Source of the DNA: Chloroflexota bacterium
GTDB taxonomy: Bacteria; Chloroflexota; Anaerolineae; Promineifilales; Promineifilaceae
Length of the DNA: 8,661 nucleotides
Direction: 5' to 3'
Assembly (NCBI GenBank): GCA_024223125.1
Contig: JAAEOP010000915.1
Coordinates: 1 to 8,661, forward strand
Part shown: piece by piece, positions 7,477 to 8,661 of the stretch
Numbering within the stretch: position 1 is the first letter of the stretch
Layout of the letters: the number at the start of each line of letters is the position of its first letter
Translations under genes and position numbers: made by a program
Notes under the pieces: generated by a model
What the model was told of the DNA's origin: nothing
Database searches by the model: none
Seen by the model: the letters and a program-made list of their open reading frames with translations, nothing else

Positions 7477-8661
7477 GTGAGCGAACACTCTTCCCGTTTA
7501 CCCGGATTTTATAAAAACACAGTAGCCGAACGCGCTGAAATTGTTACCGCTTGGGCAAATTTAACGGCCGAGGAAAAAGCAATTTTAATGGGCCAGGGAT
7601 TGCAGCCAGAACAGGCTGACCTGATGATCGAAAACGTGGTGGGCACATACGCTCTGCCTTTTGGCATTGCGGCTAATTTTTTGATCAACGGCCGTGATTA
7701 CATCATCCCCATGGCCGTAGAAGAACCCAGCGTCGTCGCCGCCCTTAGCAATGCCGCCAAATTGATTCGTGCCGGTGGCGGCTTCACTGCCGAAACCAGT
7801 GACCCCATCATGATCGGCCAGATTCAAGTCTTAGACATTCCCGATATGGATGCGGCCATCGCAGCCCTGGAAGCCAACAAAACGTATCTGATGGAACAGG
7901 CCGACACCCTTGACGAACTGATGATCCGGTTGGGCGGCGGCGCAAGAGATTTACAGTTCCGCCCCTTCCCAGATACACCGGTAGGCCCTATGCTGATCGT
8001 CCACCTGCTTTATGACTGCCGGGATGCAATGGGAGCCAATTCGGTGAACACGGCCGTAGAATATTTAGCCCCCATGATTGCCGAACTGACTGGCGGCCGT
8101 ACCCTGTTACGCATTCTCTCTAACCTGGCCGACCAGCGCACAGTTACCGCTCGCGGTGTCATCCCCGCTGAATTGTTGGCTTCCCATACTGCCAGCGGCC
8201 GTGAAGTAGCCCAACTAATTGCCGAAGCCAACGCCTTTGCCGTCGTAGACCCTTACCGCGCCGCCACCCACAACAAAGGCATCATGAACGGCATAGACCC
8301 CGTCGTTATTGCCACCGGTAACGATTGGCGAGCGATTGAAGCAGGGGCGCACGCTTATGCAGCCCGTAACGGTCGTTATACCGCCCTCACCAACTGGCAC
8401 GTCAACGAAAATGGCAATCTGGCCGGAGAAATCACGTTGCCCATGGCCATCGGCACCGTCGGCGGAGCTACCAAAGTCCACCCCTCCGCCAAAGTTGGTA
8501 TGAAGATTTTGAACGTTAAATCGGCCCAAGAATTAGGTATGGTTTTAGCCTGTGTCGGTCTGGCCCAAAATTTGGCCGCCATCAATGCCCTCTCCACCGT
8601 CGGCATTCAACAAGGGCACATGCGCCTGCACGCTCGCCAGGTAGCCAGCGCAGCTGGCGCC
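7477..8661 (+). CDS. mvaA: Class II hydroxymethylglutaryl-CoA reductase, 3' end cut by window
   Basis: The enzyme interconverts HMG-CoA plus reduced nicotinamide cofactor with mevalonate plus CoA, the committed step of the mevalonate route to isoprenoids. It acts in the cytoplasm. The 395 codons read here align without apparent gaps with Pseudomonas mevalonii HMG-CoA reductase recalled from memory. They include IENVVGT (51-57), NGRD (71-74), VEEPS with catalytic E83, SLGGG-like RLGGGARD (151-158), DAMGAN (183-188), RILSNLAD (212-219), DPYRAATHNKGIMNGIDP with K267, ATGNDWRA with D283, GGATK-HP (329-336) and GHM-LHAR with H381. These match the class II catalytic residues at identical numbers. 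D146 and L148, linked to NAD(H) preference in P. mevalonii, are also present. The start is GTG, chosen because AAGGAAGG lies just upstream (7463-7470) and SRLPGF then sits at the family's usual N-terminal position. About 30-35 C-terminal residues lie beyond the window. GTG initiation may lower expression. Confidence 0.97.
   Translation, partial: MSEHSSRLPGFYKNTVAERAEIVTAWANLTAEEKAILMGQGLQPEQADLMIENVVGTYALPFGIAANFLINGRDYIIPMAVEEPSVVAALSNAAKLIRAGGGFTAETSDPIMIGQIQVLDIPDMDAAIAALEANKTYLMEQADTLDELMIRLGGGARDLQFRPFPDTPVGPMLIVHLLYDCRDAMGANSVNTAVEYLAPMIAELTGGRTLLRILSNLADQRTVTARGVIPAELLASHTASGREVAQLIAEANAFAVVDPYRAATHNKGIMNGIDPVVIATGNDWRAIEAGAHAYAARNGRYTALTNWHVNENGNLAGEITLPMAIGTVGGATKVHPSAKVGMKILNVKSAQELGMVLACVGLAQNLAAINALSTVGIQQGHMRLHARQVASAAGA

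Larger units (their letters stand above)
362..8057. repeat. Dispersed palindromic octamer ACGGCCGT (18 exact copies)
   Basis: By hand count, exact copies start at 362, 768, 1020, 1396, 1762, 2313, 3684, 3729, 3885, 4991, 6095, 6510, 6584, 6840, 6984, 7121, 7688 and 8050. All lie in coding regions of all four genes, on both coding strands. They encode Thr-Ala-Val in ten cases, X-Gly-Arg in seven and Ile-Arg-Pro-Leu in one (4991), so all three codon phases are used. The core CGGCCG, including variants such as TCGGCCGT, GCGGCCGT and ACGGCCGC, occurs roughly 45 times. The span given covers the first to the last exact copy, not a continuous element. Confidence 0.9.

Noticed and set aside
7288..7488. 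66-residue minus-strand open frame across the spacer upstream of mvaA
   Set aside because: It overlaps the mvaA start and the hairpin, has no SD sequence I can see, and has no recognisable protein features.

Overview
The window looks like chromosomal DNA from a Chloroflexota bacterium, probably of the Anaerolineae or a neighbouring class. This is an inference. It rests on the gene styles: a PknB-type kinase carrying FGE-like, jelly-roll and LysM modules joined by Thr/Pro linkers, lipoproteins with the same kind of linkers, and a class II HMG-CoA reductase. No rRNA or other taxonomic marker is present. I see no mobile element, CRISPR array, tRNA or rRNA.

Layout. Bases 1-55 are a non-coding left edge. 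A lipoprotein gene lies on the minus strand (56-1126). A 229-base divergent spacer follows, then a very large plus-strand gene (1356-5255) for a membrane-spanning Ser/Thr kinase. Its outer half is a tandem duplication of an FGE-like plus jelly-roll module, ended by a LysM domain. An 86-base convergent spacer with a compact hairpin separates it from a minus-strand gene (5342-7213) for a membrane-anchored protein with a coiled coil, an Ig-like domain and an HEXXH metallopeptidase-like domain. A 263-base divergent spacer contains a 9-base-periodic CAGAG repeat, a small dyad and a strong terminator-like hairpin. It leads into a GTG-started gene (7477 to the right edge) for class II HMG-CoA reductase (mvaA), cut off before its last few dozen codons.

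How the genes relate. Neighbouring genes alternate in orientation, so none of the four form an operon together within the window. Three of the four products are predicted to act at or outside the membrane: the lipoprotein, the kinase sensor and the anchored peptidase-like protein. A shared envelope theme is plausible but unproven. The fourth enzyme belongs to the mevalonate route to isoprenoids and is probably unrelated to the others.

The most striking property is not a gene. The palindromic octamer ACGGCCGT occurs 18 times by hand count, against about 0.13 expected for random sequence. Every copy is inside a coding region, the copies fall in all three codon phases, and they occur in genes on both strands. 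This resembles the HIP1 octamer phenomenon of cyanobacteria but with a different word.
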